Below, piece by piece: positions 10,143 through 17,872 of a stretch of 64,000 nucleotides of DNA. Source of the DNA: Paracoccus aminovorans (lineage in GTDB: Bacteria; Pseudomonadota; Alphaproteobacteria; Rhodobacterales; Rhodobacteraceae); the NCBI RefSeq assembly GCF_001546115.1, contig NZ_KQ955208.1, positions 209,452 to 273,451 of the forward strand, read 5' to 3'. The translations under genes were made by a program, and so were the position numbers. The notes under the pieces were generated by a model. The model saw only the letters and a list, made by a program, of their open reading frames with translations. It made no database searches and was not told the DNA's origin. Position 1 is the stretch's first letter. Every line of letters begins with the position of its first letter.

Positions 10143-11001
10143 ATGCCGCTGCACGAACTGGCGGCGCTGGGTGCGGCCGCCTGCTGGGCCATCACCGGGA
10201 TGCTGTCGCAACCGGCTGCGCCAGGCTATGGTGGCGGCCATGCTGGCCGTGATCGTGCTGGCGACCGGGCGCTGGCACGGCATCGCCGCGGCCGACCTGT
10301 GGCGGCTGTCGCTGTCGGGCATCGTCGGCATCTTCCTGGGCGATACGCTGCTTCACGTGGCGCTGATCCGGCTGGGCCCGCGCCGCTCGGGGGCGCTGTT
10401 CGCCATGAACGCGCCGATGGCGGCGCTGATGGGCTGGCTCGCCCTGGGCGAGGCGCTGTCCCCGGCCGCCGTGCTGGGCGTGGTGCTGTCCACGCTGGGC
10501 GTCGCCATGGCGGTGCTGGGCCGGCCGGGCCGCGCCGGCGGGCATCGCTTCGAGGCGGTGCAGGGCTCGGTCTGGGTCGGAGCCGGCTTCGGCCTGCTGG
10601 CGGCGGCGGGGCAGGCGCTGGGGTCGCTGATCGCGCGGCCGGTCATGGCCGAGGGCTTCGACCCCTATGTCGCCTCGCTGATCCGGGTGGCGGTCGCGGT
10701 CGCTTGCCTGATGCTGCTGATGGCGCTGCCGATCCGCGCCGTGAAGCCGCTGGGCCGGCCGTCGCCGCGGGTGCTGCTGCTGACGGCGCTGTCGGGGCTG
10801 ATCGCCATGGTCACCGGCATGACGCTGCTGATGTTCGCCTTGCAGGGCGGCAAGGTCGGCATCGTCTCGACGCTGTCGGCGCTGTCGCCGGTGCTGATCC
10901 TGCCGGTGCTCTGGGCGATGACCGGGGCGCGGCCTTCGGCCACGTCATGGGCGGGGGCGGCGCTGGCGGTCGCCGGCATGGCGCTGATCTTCCTGCGCTG
11001 A
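10143..11001 (+). pseudogene. DMT-family transporter with apparent frame disruption near its N-terminus
   Basis: An ATG at 10143 with a good GGGGAG upstream begins MPLHELAALGAAACWAITGMLS, a typical first membrane helix. That frame then runs into non-membrane sequence. The rest of the transporter, from NRLRQAMVAAMLAVIVL to [11 protein letters not shown], is in another frame beginning near 10208. Normal relatives have about 10-20 residues between these two parts, so a small deletion that changes frame is likely. Without re-initiation (for example at ATG 10228) the product is non-functional. A sequencing error cannot be excluded. Confidence 0.75.
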
Positions 11002-11068
11002 CGGCTTTGTCACTTGCCCGGATGCGCGCGCCGCGCTTGCATGGCGGCGCAGACACAAGGAGAATCCC

Positions 11069-11419
11069 ATGCGTATCATCCCCTTCGCCCTGGCAGCCCT
11101 GCTGGCCGCGCCCGCCCTGGCGCAGGAGCCGGCGGCGCATGCCGGCCATGACGGCGGCTCGGCCTCGGACGCGGCCTATGAGCAGGTCATGGAGAAGATG
11201 CATGAAGACATGATGATCGACTACAGCGGCGATGCCGATGTCGATTTCATGCGCGGCATGATCCCGCATCACCAGGCCGCCATCGACATGGCCAAGGTGG
11301 CGCTGGAGCACGGCAAGGATCCGGAGGTGCGCAAGCTGGCCCAGGAGGTCATCGAGGCCCAGAGCGCCGAGATCGCGCAGATGCAGGAATGGCTGAAGGC
11401 GCATGACAAGGCCGAATAG
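11069..11419 (+). CDS. DUF305 family periplasmic His/Met-rich protein (CopM-like)
   Basis: A 116-residue secreted protein: signal peptide [19 protein letters not shown], then HAGHDGG and a Met/His-rich DUF305 helical domain with [19 protein letters not shown]. Family members bind copper or silver in the periplasm or are ferritin-like. A complete domain is present and AAGGAG precedes the ATG. It is monocistronic, convergent with ribH. Confidence 0.9.
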   Translation: MRIIPFALAALLAAPALAQEPAAHAGHDGGSASDAAYEQVMEKMHEDMMIDYSGDADVDFMRGMIPHHQAAIDMAKVALEHGKDPEVRKLAQEVIEAQSAEIAQMQEWLKAHDKAE

Positions 11420-11470
11420 CCGCGTCCCGGCCCGGCCGGCGGTGGGGGCCGACTGCCCCCACGCCCCCGT

Positions 11471-11493
11471 GAGTATTTTCGAAACAGTGAAGG
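11471..11493 (+). repeat. Divergent copy of a short dispersed intergenic motif
   Basis: GAGTATTTTCGAAACAGTGA resembles the GGGTATTTGnAnAAnnGAAGA motif found at four other intergenic places in this window, and lies between converging genes. It is the least similar of the five copies. Confidence 0.45.
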
Positions 11494-11520
11494 CGGGAGC
11501 CTGCGCCGTCCCGCCGGGGG

Positions 11521-11955
11521 TCAGGCCTTGATCGCCGCCCGGACCGCCACGATCCGGGTCGCCGCCTGGGCGGCCTCGCGGCCCTTCTTCACGAAATGCT
11601 CGCGGAAGATGGCGGTGTGATGCTCGGTTTCCTGGTAGTGATGCGGGGTCAGCGACACCGAGAGCACCGGGACGCCGCTGTCCATGCCGGCGCGCATCAG
11701 CCCGTCGACCACGGCCTGGGCGACGAAATCGTGGCGATAGATGCCGCCGTCCACCACCAGCGCGGCGCAGGCCACGGCGCCGTAGCGGCCGGTCTGCGCC
11801 AGGTCGCGGGCCAGAAGCGGCATCTCGAAGGCGCCGGGGACGTCGAAGACGTCGACCTGGTCGCGCGGCACGATTTCGCAGAAGCCTTCCAGCGCCTGGT
11901 CGACGATGTCGGAATGCCAGTTCGCCTTGATAAAGGCATAGCGGGTGTGTGTCAT
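11521..11955 (-). CDS. ribH: 6,7-dimethyl-8-ribityllumazine synthase
   Basis: A 144-residue lumazine synthase, the penultimate enzyme of riboflavin synthesis. It condenses 5-amino-6-ribitylaminouracil with dihydroxybutanone phosphate. Recognisable segments are FIKANWHSDIVDQALEGF, VPGAFEMPLLA and the catalytic-His region YRHDFVAQAVVDGLM, which is closer to the RibH2 type than to the classic RibH1. AAGGAG upstream of MTHTRYAF sets the start over an in-frame ATG ten codons earlier. It is the only gene after an FMN riboswitch. Confidence 0.94.
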   Translation of the reverse strand: MTHTRYAFIKANWHSDIVDQALEGFCEIVPRDQVDVFDVPGAFEMPLLARDLAQTGRYGAVACAALVVDGGIYRHDFVAQAVVDGLMRAGMDSGVPVLSVSLTPHHYQETEHHTAIFREHFVKKGREAAQAATRIVAVRAAIKA

Positions 11956-12033
11956 GCGGGATCTCCTTTCCAAGTGACACGTCACCCAAGGCGATCACAT
12001 GAGGGCCGCGCCCCTTGGGGGCGGCTCGCACGC

Positions 12034-12178
12034 TCTCTTTCATCCGGACTGTGACCGTCGGCCCAGGAATCGCACCTGGTCTGCTGACCCCTGATCCGGC
12101 CAGACCAGCCGGGGCAAGGCGCTCGCGGGCTTGCATCGCTGCTTACCGCCGGTGGGGAATTCCGCCCCGCCCTGAGAA
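12034..12178 (-). promoter_or_regulatory. FMN riboswitch (RFN element) upstream of ribH
   Basis: Read on the minus strand, the conserved RFN blocks appear in order: TCAGGGCGGGGCGAAATTCC-like opening with CCCCACCGGCGGTAA, then GCCCGCGAGCGC, GGTCAGCAGACCAGGTG, ATTCCTGGGCCGACGGTCA and CAGTCCGGATGAAAGAGAG. The aptamer ends about 80 bp before the ribH start. That spacing leaves room for a hairpin, TTGGGTGACG/CGTGTCACTT-like, near the ribosome binding site, so control is probably at translation initiation or attenuation when FMN is abundant. Confidence 0.96.
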
Positions 12179-12217
12179 CCCGGCCTTGATGCCAGCAGGG
12201 CGCGCGCGATGCAAGGG

Positions 12218-13351
12218 TCAGAGCAGCCGCTCGGCCTCTTGAATCGCGAAACGGTCCGTCATGCCTGCGACATAATCGAGGACGATTCGCGCCCGCTGCG
12301 TCTCGTCCGCCGCCGTCTCGGCGGCCTGGAACCAGTGCTCGGGCATTTTCGAGGGGTCGTTCAGAAACAGCGGGAAGAGGCCGTTCAGCATCTCGGTCAC
12401 GCGCCGGCGCTCGACCACCACGGTGGGGGCGCGATACATGCGCTGGAACAGGAACAGCTTGATCGCCTTGAGGTTCTGGTAGAGCGGCTTCGAGAAGCGG
12501 ATGATCGGCCCCTCCATGGCGCGGATGTCGTCCGCGCTTTGCGGCTGCAGGCTGGCGAGGCGGTTCTGGGCGACGGCGATCACGTCCTCGACCATCACGC
12601 CGAAGACCCGGCGCAGCGCCTCGTGCCGGCGCCGCATCGGTTCCAGGCCCGGGTGCAGCGCATCGACCCGCGCGAAGGCCTCGCCCACCACCGGCAGCTC
12701 GGCCAGGTCGGCCTCGGAGAAGAGACCGGCGCGCAAGCCGTCGTGCAGGTCGTGGTGGTTATAGGCCACGTCGTCGGCCACCGCCGCCACCTGCGCCTCG
12801 GCGCTGGCGTTGGTGTGCAGTTCCAGATCCCATTCCGCGTTCACCTCGGCCAGGGCATAGGGCAGGGGACCGGTGACGGGGCCGTTATGCTTGGCGATGC
12901 CCTCCAGGCTTTCCCAGGTCAGGTTCAGCCCGTCGAAATCGGCGTAGTGGCGTTCCAGTTTCGTCACGATGCGCAGCGCCTGGGCATTGTGGTCGAAGCC
13001 GCCATAGGGCGCCATCAGCGCCGCCAGCGCATCCTCGCCGGTATGGCCGAAGGGCGGGTGGCCGAGGTCATGGGCCAGCGCCACCGTCTCGGCCAGGTCG
13101 GTGTTCAGGCCCAGCGTGCCGGCGATGGTGCGGGCGACCTGCGCCACCTCGATCGTATGGGTCAGGCGGGTGCGGTAATAGTCGCCCTCGTGCTCGACGA
13201 AGACCTGGGTCTTGTGCTTGAGCCGGCGAAAGGCCGAGGAATGGATGATGCGGTCGCGGTCGCGCTGCCAGGGGCTGCGAAAGGTGGACATGCGCTCGGG
13301 CCAGCGGCGGCCGCGGCTTTCTTCGGGCTGGCAGGCATAGGGGGCCGTCAT
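12218..13351 (-). CDS. dgt: Deoxyguanosinetriphosphate triphosphohydrolase-like protein
   Basis: A 377-residue HD-domain dNTPase. The metal-binding HD motif is intact: LTHTIEVAQVAR and ALAHDLGHPPFGHTGEDAL, with later YNHHDLHDGLRAG. Members hydrolyse dNTPs to nucleosides and triphosphate. The start MTAPYACQPEESRGR has AAGGA upstream; the longer open frame to 13603 overlaps the divergent erpA gene and is rejected. A GTG or ATG slightly inside (MSTFRSPWQRD) is an alternative. Confidence 0.94.
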   Translation of the reverse strand: MTAPYACQPEESRGRRWPERMSTFRSPWQRDRDRIIHSSAFRRLKHKTQVFVEHEGDYYRTRLTHTIEVAQVARTIAGTLGLNTDLAETVALAHDLGHPPFGHTGEDALAALMAPYGGFDHNAQALRIVTKLERHYADFDGLNLTWESLEGIAKHNGPVTGPLPYALAEVNAEWDLELHTNASAEAQVAAVADDVAYNHHDLHDGLRAGLFSEADLAELPVVGEAFARVDALHPGLEPMRRRHEALRRVFGVMVEDVIAVAQNRLASLQPQSADDIRAMEGPIIRFSKPLYQNLKAIKLFLFQRMYRAPTVVVERRRVTEMLNGLFPLFLNDPSKMPEHWFQAAETAADETQRARIVLDYVAGMTDRFAIQEAERLL

Positions 13352-13423
13352 CTCGTCCGTTCCTTGCAGGCGTTTGCGGCGAACCCTATATTCCATGCCT
13401 GACGACGGAAACGGGAACGCCCC

Positions 13424-13759
13424 ATGAACGTGGAACTGAACCTGCCCCCGAAGGTGACCGAGCGCGCCTTCCAGCGCCTGGCCGAGATCAACGAGGGCGG
13501 CCCGGCGCGGCCCTTGCGGGTCGCGGTGGCGGGCGGCGGCTGCTCGGGCTTTCAATACGACATCCGGCTGGACGACGCGGCCGAGGATGACTTGCTGCTG
13601 CAAGGCGGCGGCCAGACCGTGGTGGTCGACCCGGTGTCGCTGCCTTTCCTGGCCGGCGCTACCATCGACTTTGCCGATGAGCTGATCGGGGCGCGCTTCA
13701 CCATCGACAACCCGAACGCCAGTTCGTCCTGCGGCTGCGGCACCTCGTTTTCGATCTGA
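13424..13759 (+). CDS. erpA: A-type iron-sulfur cluster insertion protein
   Basis: A 111-residue HesB/IscA-family carrier that delivers Fe-S clusters to apo-proteins. The three ligating cysteines are in place: C40 in GGGCSGFQY and C103/C105 in SSCGCGTSFSI. Sequence around DFADELIGARFTIDNPNA agrees best with ErpA. The ATG is 72 bp from the divergent dgt start. Confidence 0.93.
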   Translation: MNVELNLPPKVTERAFQRLAEINEGGPARPLRVAVAGGGCSGFQYDIRLDDAAEDDLLLQGGGQTVVVDPVSLPFLAGATIDFADELIGARFTIDNPNASSSCGCGTSFSI

Positions 13760-13797
13760 TCTGGCGCGGGCCGGCGCGGGCCGCTAACCTGCGCGGC

Positions 13798-14583
13798 ATG
13801 AAAATCGCGACATTCAACATCAACGGCGTCCGCGCCCGGATCGAGACCCTGACCGGCTGGCTTTCCGAGGCCCAGCCCGACGTCGTGGTCCTGCAAGAGA
13901 TCAAGTGCCAGGACGAGGGCTTTCCGCGCGAGCCCATCGCCGATCTCGGCTACAATATCGAGACGCATGGGCAAAAGGGCTTCAACGGCGTCGCCATCCT
14001 GTCGAAGCTGCCGCTCGAGGATGTGGCGCGTGGCTTGCCGGGCGACGACATCGACGAGCAGTCGCGCTATATCGAGGCGACGGTGCTGGGCACCCGCGCC
14101 GTGCGTGTCGCCGGGCTCTACCTGCCCAACGGCAATCCGCAGCCCGGGCCGAAGTTCGACTACAAGCTGGCCTGGATGGCGCGGCTGCAGGCCCAGGCGC
14201 GACGGCTTCTGGACAGCGAGATGCCGGCGGTGATGCTGGGCGACTACAACGTCATTCCCGAGACGCGCGATGCCGCCCGGCCCGAGAAATGGCGGAATGA
14301 CGCGCTGTTCCAGCCCGAAAGCCGCGCCGCGCTGCGCCGCATCCTGTTCGACGGCTGGACCGATGCGGTGCGCCTGCGCGACCCGGATGCGACGCGCGGG
14401 CCCTTCACCTTCTGGGACTATCAGGCCGGCGCCTGGCAAAGGGACGACGGCATCCGCATCGACCATGTGCTGCTGTCGCCGCAGGCCGCCGACCTGCTGA
14501 TCGACCTGGGCATCGACCGCGACGAACGCGCCAAGGACAAGCCCAGCGACCACGTCCCGGTCTGGGTCGACTTGGACGCCTGA
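13798..14583 (+). CDS. xthA: Exodeoxyribonuclease III
   Basis: A 261-residue endonuclease/exonuclease/phosphatase-fold AP endonuclease for base-excision repair. Motifs: FNINGVRAR at the N-terminus, LQEIKCQDEGFP with the metal-binding Glu, GLYLPNG, LGDYNVIPE, and the C-terminal KPSDHVPVWVDL with catalytic Asp-His. Family length is normal. It lies 38 bp after erpA, probably in the same transcript. Confidence 0.96.
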   Translation: MKIATFNINGVRARIETLTGWLSEAQPDVVVLQEIKCQDEGFPREPIADLGYNIETHGQKGFNGVAILSKLPLEDVARGLPGDDIDEQSRYIEATVLGTRAVRVAGLYLPNGNPQPGPKFDYKLAWMARLQAQARRLLDSEMPAVMLGDYNVIPETRDAARPEKWRNDALFQPESRAALRRILFDGWTDAVRLRDPDATRGPFTFWDYQAGAWQRDDGIRIDHVLLSPQAADLLIDLGIDRDERAKDKPSDHVPVWVDLDA

Positions 14584-14707
14584 GCGGGTTCAGATCCGTG
14601 GGGCCGCGCGCCTTCCGCGCCGCTGCGGCCCGGTTCTCCGCCAACGCGCCGGAACCAATCGACCTCTGCGTTGGTTCGCCTCCAGATCTCTCCGGTCAGG
14701 TGATGTG

Positions 14708-15319
14708 ATGGCGAAAGACCTCCGGTTCGGCCCGCTGGGGCCCGAGACGCTGCATCTTTGCGTCGACATGCAGAAGCTGTTCGCGCCCGGCTCGCCCTGG
14801 GCGGTGCCGTGGATCCAGAAGACCCGGCCGGCCGTCGCCACCCTCGTCGAGGCCCAGCCGGCGCGCACGGTCTTTACCCGCTTCATCCCGCCGGTGCGGC
14901 TGGATCACGCGCCGGGCAGCTGGGCGCGCTATTACGCCGGCTGGCCGGGGATGCTGCGCGAAAACCTCGACCGGTCCTGGCTCGACCTGCTGCCGGAACT
15001 GGCGCGGCACACGCCTCCGGCGCGGGTCGTCGACAAGGCGGTCTATTCGCCCTGGCACGATGGCAGCCTGCATCGGTTCCTGCGCGGTGCCGGGATTTCG
15101 GCCCTGCTGGTCAGCGGCGGCGAAACCGACGTCTGCGTGCTTGCCACCGTGCTGGGTGCGGTCGACCTGGGATATCGGGTGGTGCTGGTCGCCGATGCGC
15201 TTTGCTCGTCCACGGATGCGGGCCATGACGCGGGAATGACGCTTTATCGCCAACGCTTTTCGCATCAGATCGAGACCGTCTGCCTGGAAGAGGCACTGGA
15301 GGCCTGGCGACCGGAGTAA
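14708..15319 (+). CDS. Isochorismatase-family cysteine hydrolase
   Basis: A 203-residue alpha/beta hydrolase of the nicotinamidase/isochorismatase fold. The triad is visible: Asp in VDMQKLF, Lys in VVDKAVYSPW and Cys in GGETDVCVLATVLGAVD. The substrate cannot be inferred. ATG at 14708 follows TCAGGTG; a GTG one codon earlier is possible. It converges on the stress gene at 15394, with a strong hairpin between them. Confidence 0.9.
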   Translation: MAKDLRFGPLGPETLHLCVDMQKLFAPGSPWAVPWIQKTRPAVATLVEAQPARTVFTRFIPPVRLDHAPGSWARYYAGWPGMLRENLDRSWLDLLPELARHTPPARVVDKAVYSPWHDGSLHRFLRGAGISALLVSGGETDVCVLATVLGAVDLGYRVVLVADALCSSTDAGHDAGMTLYRQRFSHQIETVCLEEALEAWRPE

Positions 15320-15363
15320 CGGCCAGGCGCACAAGTCGCGCGCCGTCTGGCCGGAAAGGGAAA

Positions 15364-15381
15364 GGGGGCCTTGTGGCCCCC
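15364..15381. terminator. Bidirectional terminator hairpin
   Basis: GGGGGCC (15364-15370), loop TTGT, GGCCCCC (15375-15381), followed by CTCTTG. It lies between two converging genes and would serve both. Confidence 0.75.
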
Positions 15382-15393
15382 CTCTTGTCCTGA

Positions 15394-16161
15394 TCAGCGG
15401 CGCCCGCGCGACGACGAGCGGCGGTCGTCGTCGTCATCGTCGCGGCGGTTGTCCCAGCCGCGGCGCGCCGCCTCGGCATGGCCGCGGGAATCGCCGAACC
15501 AGCCGCCCTGGCCGCGGTCGCGCGAATAGTCGTCGTCGCGGCCGCGCGAATAGCTGCGGCGGTCGTCGTCGCGGTCGCTGGTGAAGCGGCCCCGGCTGTC
15601 GCGGTCGCGGTCGTCGTCGTCGCGGCTGGAGCGCCCGCGCGAGGAATAGCGGTCGTCGTCATCGTCGCGGCGATGGTCCCAGCCGCGGCGGGCCGCCTCG
15701 GCATGGCCTTCGGAATCGCCGAACCAGCCGCCTTGGCCGCGGTCGCGCGAATAGTCGTCGTCGCGGCCGCGCGAATAGCTGCGGCGGTCGTCGTCATCGC
15801 GCCGCGAGGCCGCGTAACGGCGATCGTCGTCGCGGTCGCTGGTAAAGCGGCCCCGGCTGTCGCGGTCGCGGTCGTCGTCGCGGCTGGAACGCCCGCGCGA
15901 GGAATAGCGGTCGTCGTCGCGGTCGCTGGTGAAGCGGCCCCGGCTGTCACGGTCGCGGTCGTCGTCATCCCGGCGCGAGGAACGCCCGCGCGAGGAATAG
16001 CGGTCATCGTCGCGGTCGCTGGTGAAGCGGCCGCGGCTGTCGCGATCGCGGTCGTCGTCATCACGGCCCCGGCCGCCGGAACCGCCACGGCCACCATAAT
16101 CGTCGTCGCTGACAAAGCGTCCGCGGTCGTCGCGTTCCGGCATGTTCGAGTTCCTCGGCAT
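15394..16161 (-). CDS. Arg/Asp/Ser-rich repeat protein with GWFGD-EGHAEAARRGW motifs (internal start)
   Basis: A 255-codon in-frame entry point inside the preceding ORF. AGGAGG stands five bases before an ATG reading MPRNSNMPERDDRGRFVSDD. The product is highly charged, with repeats of DRDSRGRFTSDRDDDR and SRGRDDDYSRDRGQGGWFGD, and two copies of GHAEAARRGWD that resemble stress-induced KGG-type motifs. It is probably intrinsically disordered and nucleic-acid- or desiccation-related; this is a guess. Homologues as separate genes would support this start as the real one. Confidence 0.65.
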   Translation of the reverse strand: MPRNSNMPERDDRGRFVSDDDYGGRGGSGGRGRDDDDRDRDSRGRFTSDRDDDRYSSRGRSSRRDDDDRDRDSRGRFTSDRDDDRYSSRGRSSRDDDRDRDSRGRFTSDRDDDRRYAASRRDDDDRRSYSRGRDDDYSRDRGQGGWFGDSEGHAEAARRGWDHRRDDDDDRYSSRGRSSRDDDDRDRDSRGRFTSDRDDDRRSYSRGRDDDYSRDRGQGGWFGDSRGHAEAARRGWDNRRDDDDDDRRSSSRGRR

Positions 16162-16770
16162 GATGTCCTCCTGATTTGCCGTAAGGTGCCGCAGTTGCGG
16201 CCTGGTCTCGCCGTCCGCGCGGGACGGCGTCTTCGTGCGGGCGCCGATGCGCCTGCCCAGGGCGGCGGGTTCGACCCCGGCCGCCTTGGCCTTGGCGAGA
16301 AGTCCGCTGCGCGGCTTCTCCTCGCGTTCGATGATTTCGCGGATCATCCGGGTAGAGACCCGCAGCGCCGCCGGTTGCAGCGCCTCGTCCAGATCCTGCC
16401 CGGCCCGGCCGAGCAGGAAGGACACCAGGTCCGTCTCGACGGCGAGATCGGTCAGCAGGGGAAATTCCTGCAATCCGGCCTCGATCCCGGCGTCGTAGAG
16501 CCAGCCATGCGCCCGGGCATGATCGGCCCAGGCCGTCGCCAGTTTCGGCAGCACGTCCTCGGCCGTCGCGGCATCGCTGACCTCGGCGGCCTCGCCAAGC
16601 AGCGCGCGAAGCGTCTTATGATGTTCGCGCAGCAGGGCAAAGCCGTCGTCGCCGGCCTTTTGCTCCTGTGCGCCGGTGGCCGGCGACTCGGACGGGGTGC
16701 CGTCGTCCTGGGGCGTCGCGTCCTCGGATGGGTCCGGGGTAGTGCTGGGGGTCTCGGTCTCACGCGCCAT
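15394..16770 (-). CDS. Hemerythrin-like domain protein, in frame with a low-complexity Arg/Asp repeat protein
   Basis: A continuous 458-codon frame. Residues about 1-50 are acidic and disordered (MARETETPSTTPDPSED). Residues about 50-160 form a hemerythrin-like helical bundle (LLREHHKTLRALLGEA, WADHARAHGWLYDAGIEAG). A basic linker leads into the repeat region encoded at 15394-16161. GGAGG lies seven bases before this ATG, and an EcfG-type promoter lies 30 bp upstream. Whether ribosomes make one fusion or mainly two proteins is open, because a second strong ribosome binding site sits at the junction. Confidence 0.7.
   Translation of the reverse strand: MARETETPSTTPDPSEDATPQDDGTPSESPATGAQEQKAGDDGFALLREHHKTLRALLGEAAEVSDAATAEDVLPKLATAWADHARAHGWLYDAGIEAGLQEFPLLTDLAVETDLVSFLLGRAGQDLDEALQPAALRVSTRMIREIIEREEKPRSGLLAKAKAAGVEPAALGRRIGARTKTPSRADGETRPQLRHLTANQEDIMPRNSNMPERDDRGRFVSDDDYGGRGGSGGRGRDDDDRDRDSRGRFTSDRDDDRYSSRGRSSRRDDDDRDRDSRGRFTSDRDDDRYSSRGRSSRDDDRDRDSRGRFTSDRDDDRRYAASRRDDDDRRSYSRGRDDDYSRDRGQGGWFGDSEGHAEAARRGWDHRRDDDDDRYSSRGRSSRDDDDRDRDSRGRFTSDRDDDRRSYSRGRDDDYSRDRGQGGWFGDSRGHAEAARRGWDNRRDDDDDDRRSSSRGRR
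15410..16110. repeat. Degenerate tandem DNA repeats inside the RDD-repeat gene
   Basis: Units containing GAAGCGGCCCCGGCTGTCGC and TCGTCGTCGCGG recur at irregular spacing. A longer block with the GWFGD/GHAEAARRGW code appears twice, near 15460-15560 and 15670-15790. The unit lengths are irregular and coding, so this is internal gene repetition. Confidence 0.8.
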
Positions 16771-16799
16771 GTCATCGCCTCCATGCTGTGGGGCGGTTG

Positions 16800-16824
16800 A
16801 ACCGGTGCGCGGCGCGAATGTTCC
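16800..16824 (-). promoter_or_regulatory. EcfG-type stress promoter of the hemerythrin/RDD gene
   Basis: Minus strand GGAAC, 17 bases, GTT, matching the alphaproteobacterial general-stress sigma consensus. The -10 is 30 bp from the start codon at 16770. The base after GGAAC is A and the base before GTT is G, as in all five sites of this island. Confidence 0.88.
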
Positions 16825-17037
16825 CGCGCAAAAATGCGTTCTTGCCGGGCAGCACGGGCGATGCCGCGGCGGGTGTTTCGGGCCTTGCGGCAAGCCCCTG
16901 AAAACGCCCGCCTTCGGCCTTGCGTGGCGGCTGTCGCGGGAAATGGCCGACCCGAACTGCAACAGTTGCGGAAAATCGATTCGAAAGGCTCGCCATTGCG
17001 CGCAAGCAGATTAAAATAAGCTAAGTTTCGAGGAGTA

Positions 17038-17223
17038 ATGGAATCTCAGATGGCCAATGGCGACGGCGGGCAGCGCGTGGACCCCGAACTCGAGAAGGCG
17101 CTTTCCGAACTGCTGGTGCAGGCGGAGAAGGAGCCGATTTCCCCGCGCCTGCGCGAGTTGGCGAAGCGTCTGGAGGAGGCGCTGCAGAACGCGCGCCTGA
17201 GTCGCGAGATCAAGGAAGGCTGA
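17038..17223 (+). CDS. NepR-like anti-sigma factor
   Basis: A 61-residue acidic helical protein. The core LEKALSELLVQAEKEPISPRLRELAKRLEEAL matches the NepR pattern of two helices joined by EP(I/V)(P/S)xR. NepR binds and inhibits EcfG until phosphorylated PhyR displaces it. Position 100 bp upstream of the sigma factor gene supports this. A GAGGAG lies only two bases from the ATG, so the second Met (17050) could be used. No phyR gene is visible nearby. Confidence 0.75.
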   Translation: MESQMANGDGGQRVDPELEKALSELLVQAEKEPISPRLRELAKRLEEALQNARLSREIKEG

Positions 17224-17322
17224 ACGCCGCTGTAGCAGGCGGTTGTCGGCCGGAGGCGGCGGAACTATCTCCCGCCTGAGGCATTGAGTCCCGGCTATCA
17301 CCCGATGATCGCGAAGGCTGCA

Positions 17323-17796
17323 ATGTCAGACGACATACTTGGCTATATTCCTGCGCTGCGAGCCTATGCGCGCGCGCTTTGCAGGTCATCGCTCGACGGC
17401 GACGATCTGGTGCAAGAAACCTTGTTGCGCGCCATTGAGCACGCGCGCCAGTATCAGCCAGGCACCAATATGCGCGCCTGGCTTTTTACCATCATGCGCA
17501 ACCGCTTTTTCACCAATTGCAAGAAATCCGCCCGCGAGCGCACCGGGGCCGCCGATTGCGCCTCGCTGGTTCCGCAGGTCAAGCCCGACCAGGAATGGCA
17601 CATGCAGGCGACCGAATTGCATGACGCGCTGAACAAGATGCCGGTGCATTACCGCGAGGCGATCATCCTGGTCGGTGCCCTGGGCGAAACCTATATCGAC
17701 GCGGCACGCATCCTGGACTGCGACATCGGCACCATCAAAAGCCGGGTGAACCGTGCGCGCGGGATCCTGCGAAAGGCGCTGGAACCGACGCTGTGA
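17323..17796 (+). CDS. EcfG-like RNA polymerase sigma factor of the general stress response
   Basis: A 157-residue ECF sigma factor. Region 2 is ALCRSSLDGDDLVQETLLRA with NMRAWLFTIMRNRF; region 4 is VHYREAIILVGALGETYIDAARILDCDIGTIKSRVNRARGILRKAL. GAAGG before ATG 17323 selects this start over ATG 17305. Linkage to a NepR-like gene and to five genes with GGAAC-N17-GTT promoters points to the EcfG (ECF15) group. No matching promoter is visible before the nepR-like gene, unlike many autoregulated ecfG loci. Confidence 0.85.
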   Translation: MSDDILGYIPALRAYARALCRSSLDGDDLVQETLLRAIEHARQYQPGTNMRAWLFTIMRNRFFTNCKKSARERTGAADCASLVPQVKPDQEWHMQATELHDALNKMPVHYREAIILVGALGETYIDAARILDCDIGTIKSRVNRARGILRKALEPTL

Positions 17797-17821
17797 CGAC
17801 GCGCCGACGGAGGCGCTGGCG

Positions 17822-17852
17822 AAGCGGCCCCGCCTGGCAGGCGGGGCCGCTT
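17822..17852. terminator. Strong bidirectional terminator
   Basis: AAGCGGCCCCGCC (17822-17834), loop TGGCA, GGCGGGGCCGCTT (17840-17852), with TT/AA ends. A 13-bp perfect stem between the converging sigma factor and DUF892 genes. Confidence 0.85.
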
Positions 17853-17872
17853 CCTTGCGGAAAGCCGGGCGG

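Noticed and set aside
10034-10195. Longer OsmC-family protein beginning at 10195
   Set aside because: GGAGG immediately before ATG 10033 and the normal 140-residue family length favour the shorter product.
13352-13603. N-terminal extension of the dGTPase-like protein
   Set aside because: It overlaps the divergent, well-supported erpA gene and lacks a start signal; AAGGA before 13351 supports the shorter form.
15410-16110. Regular short repeats that could suggest a CRISPR array
   Set aside because: Repeats are coding, irregularly spaced and separated by related rather than unique spacers; no cas genes are present.
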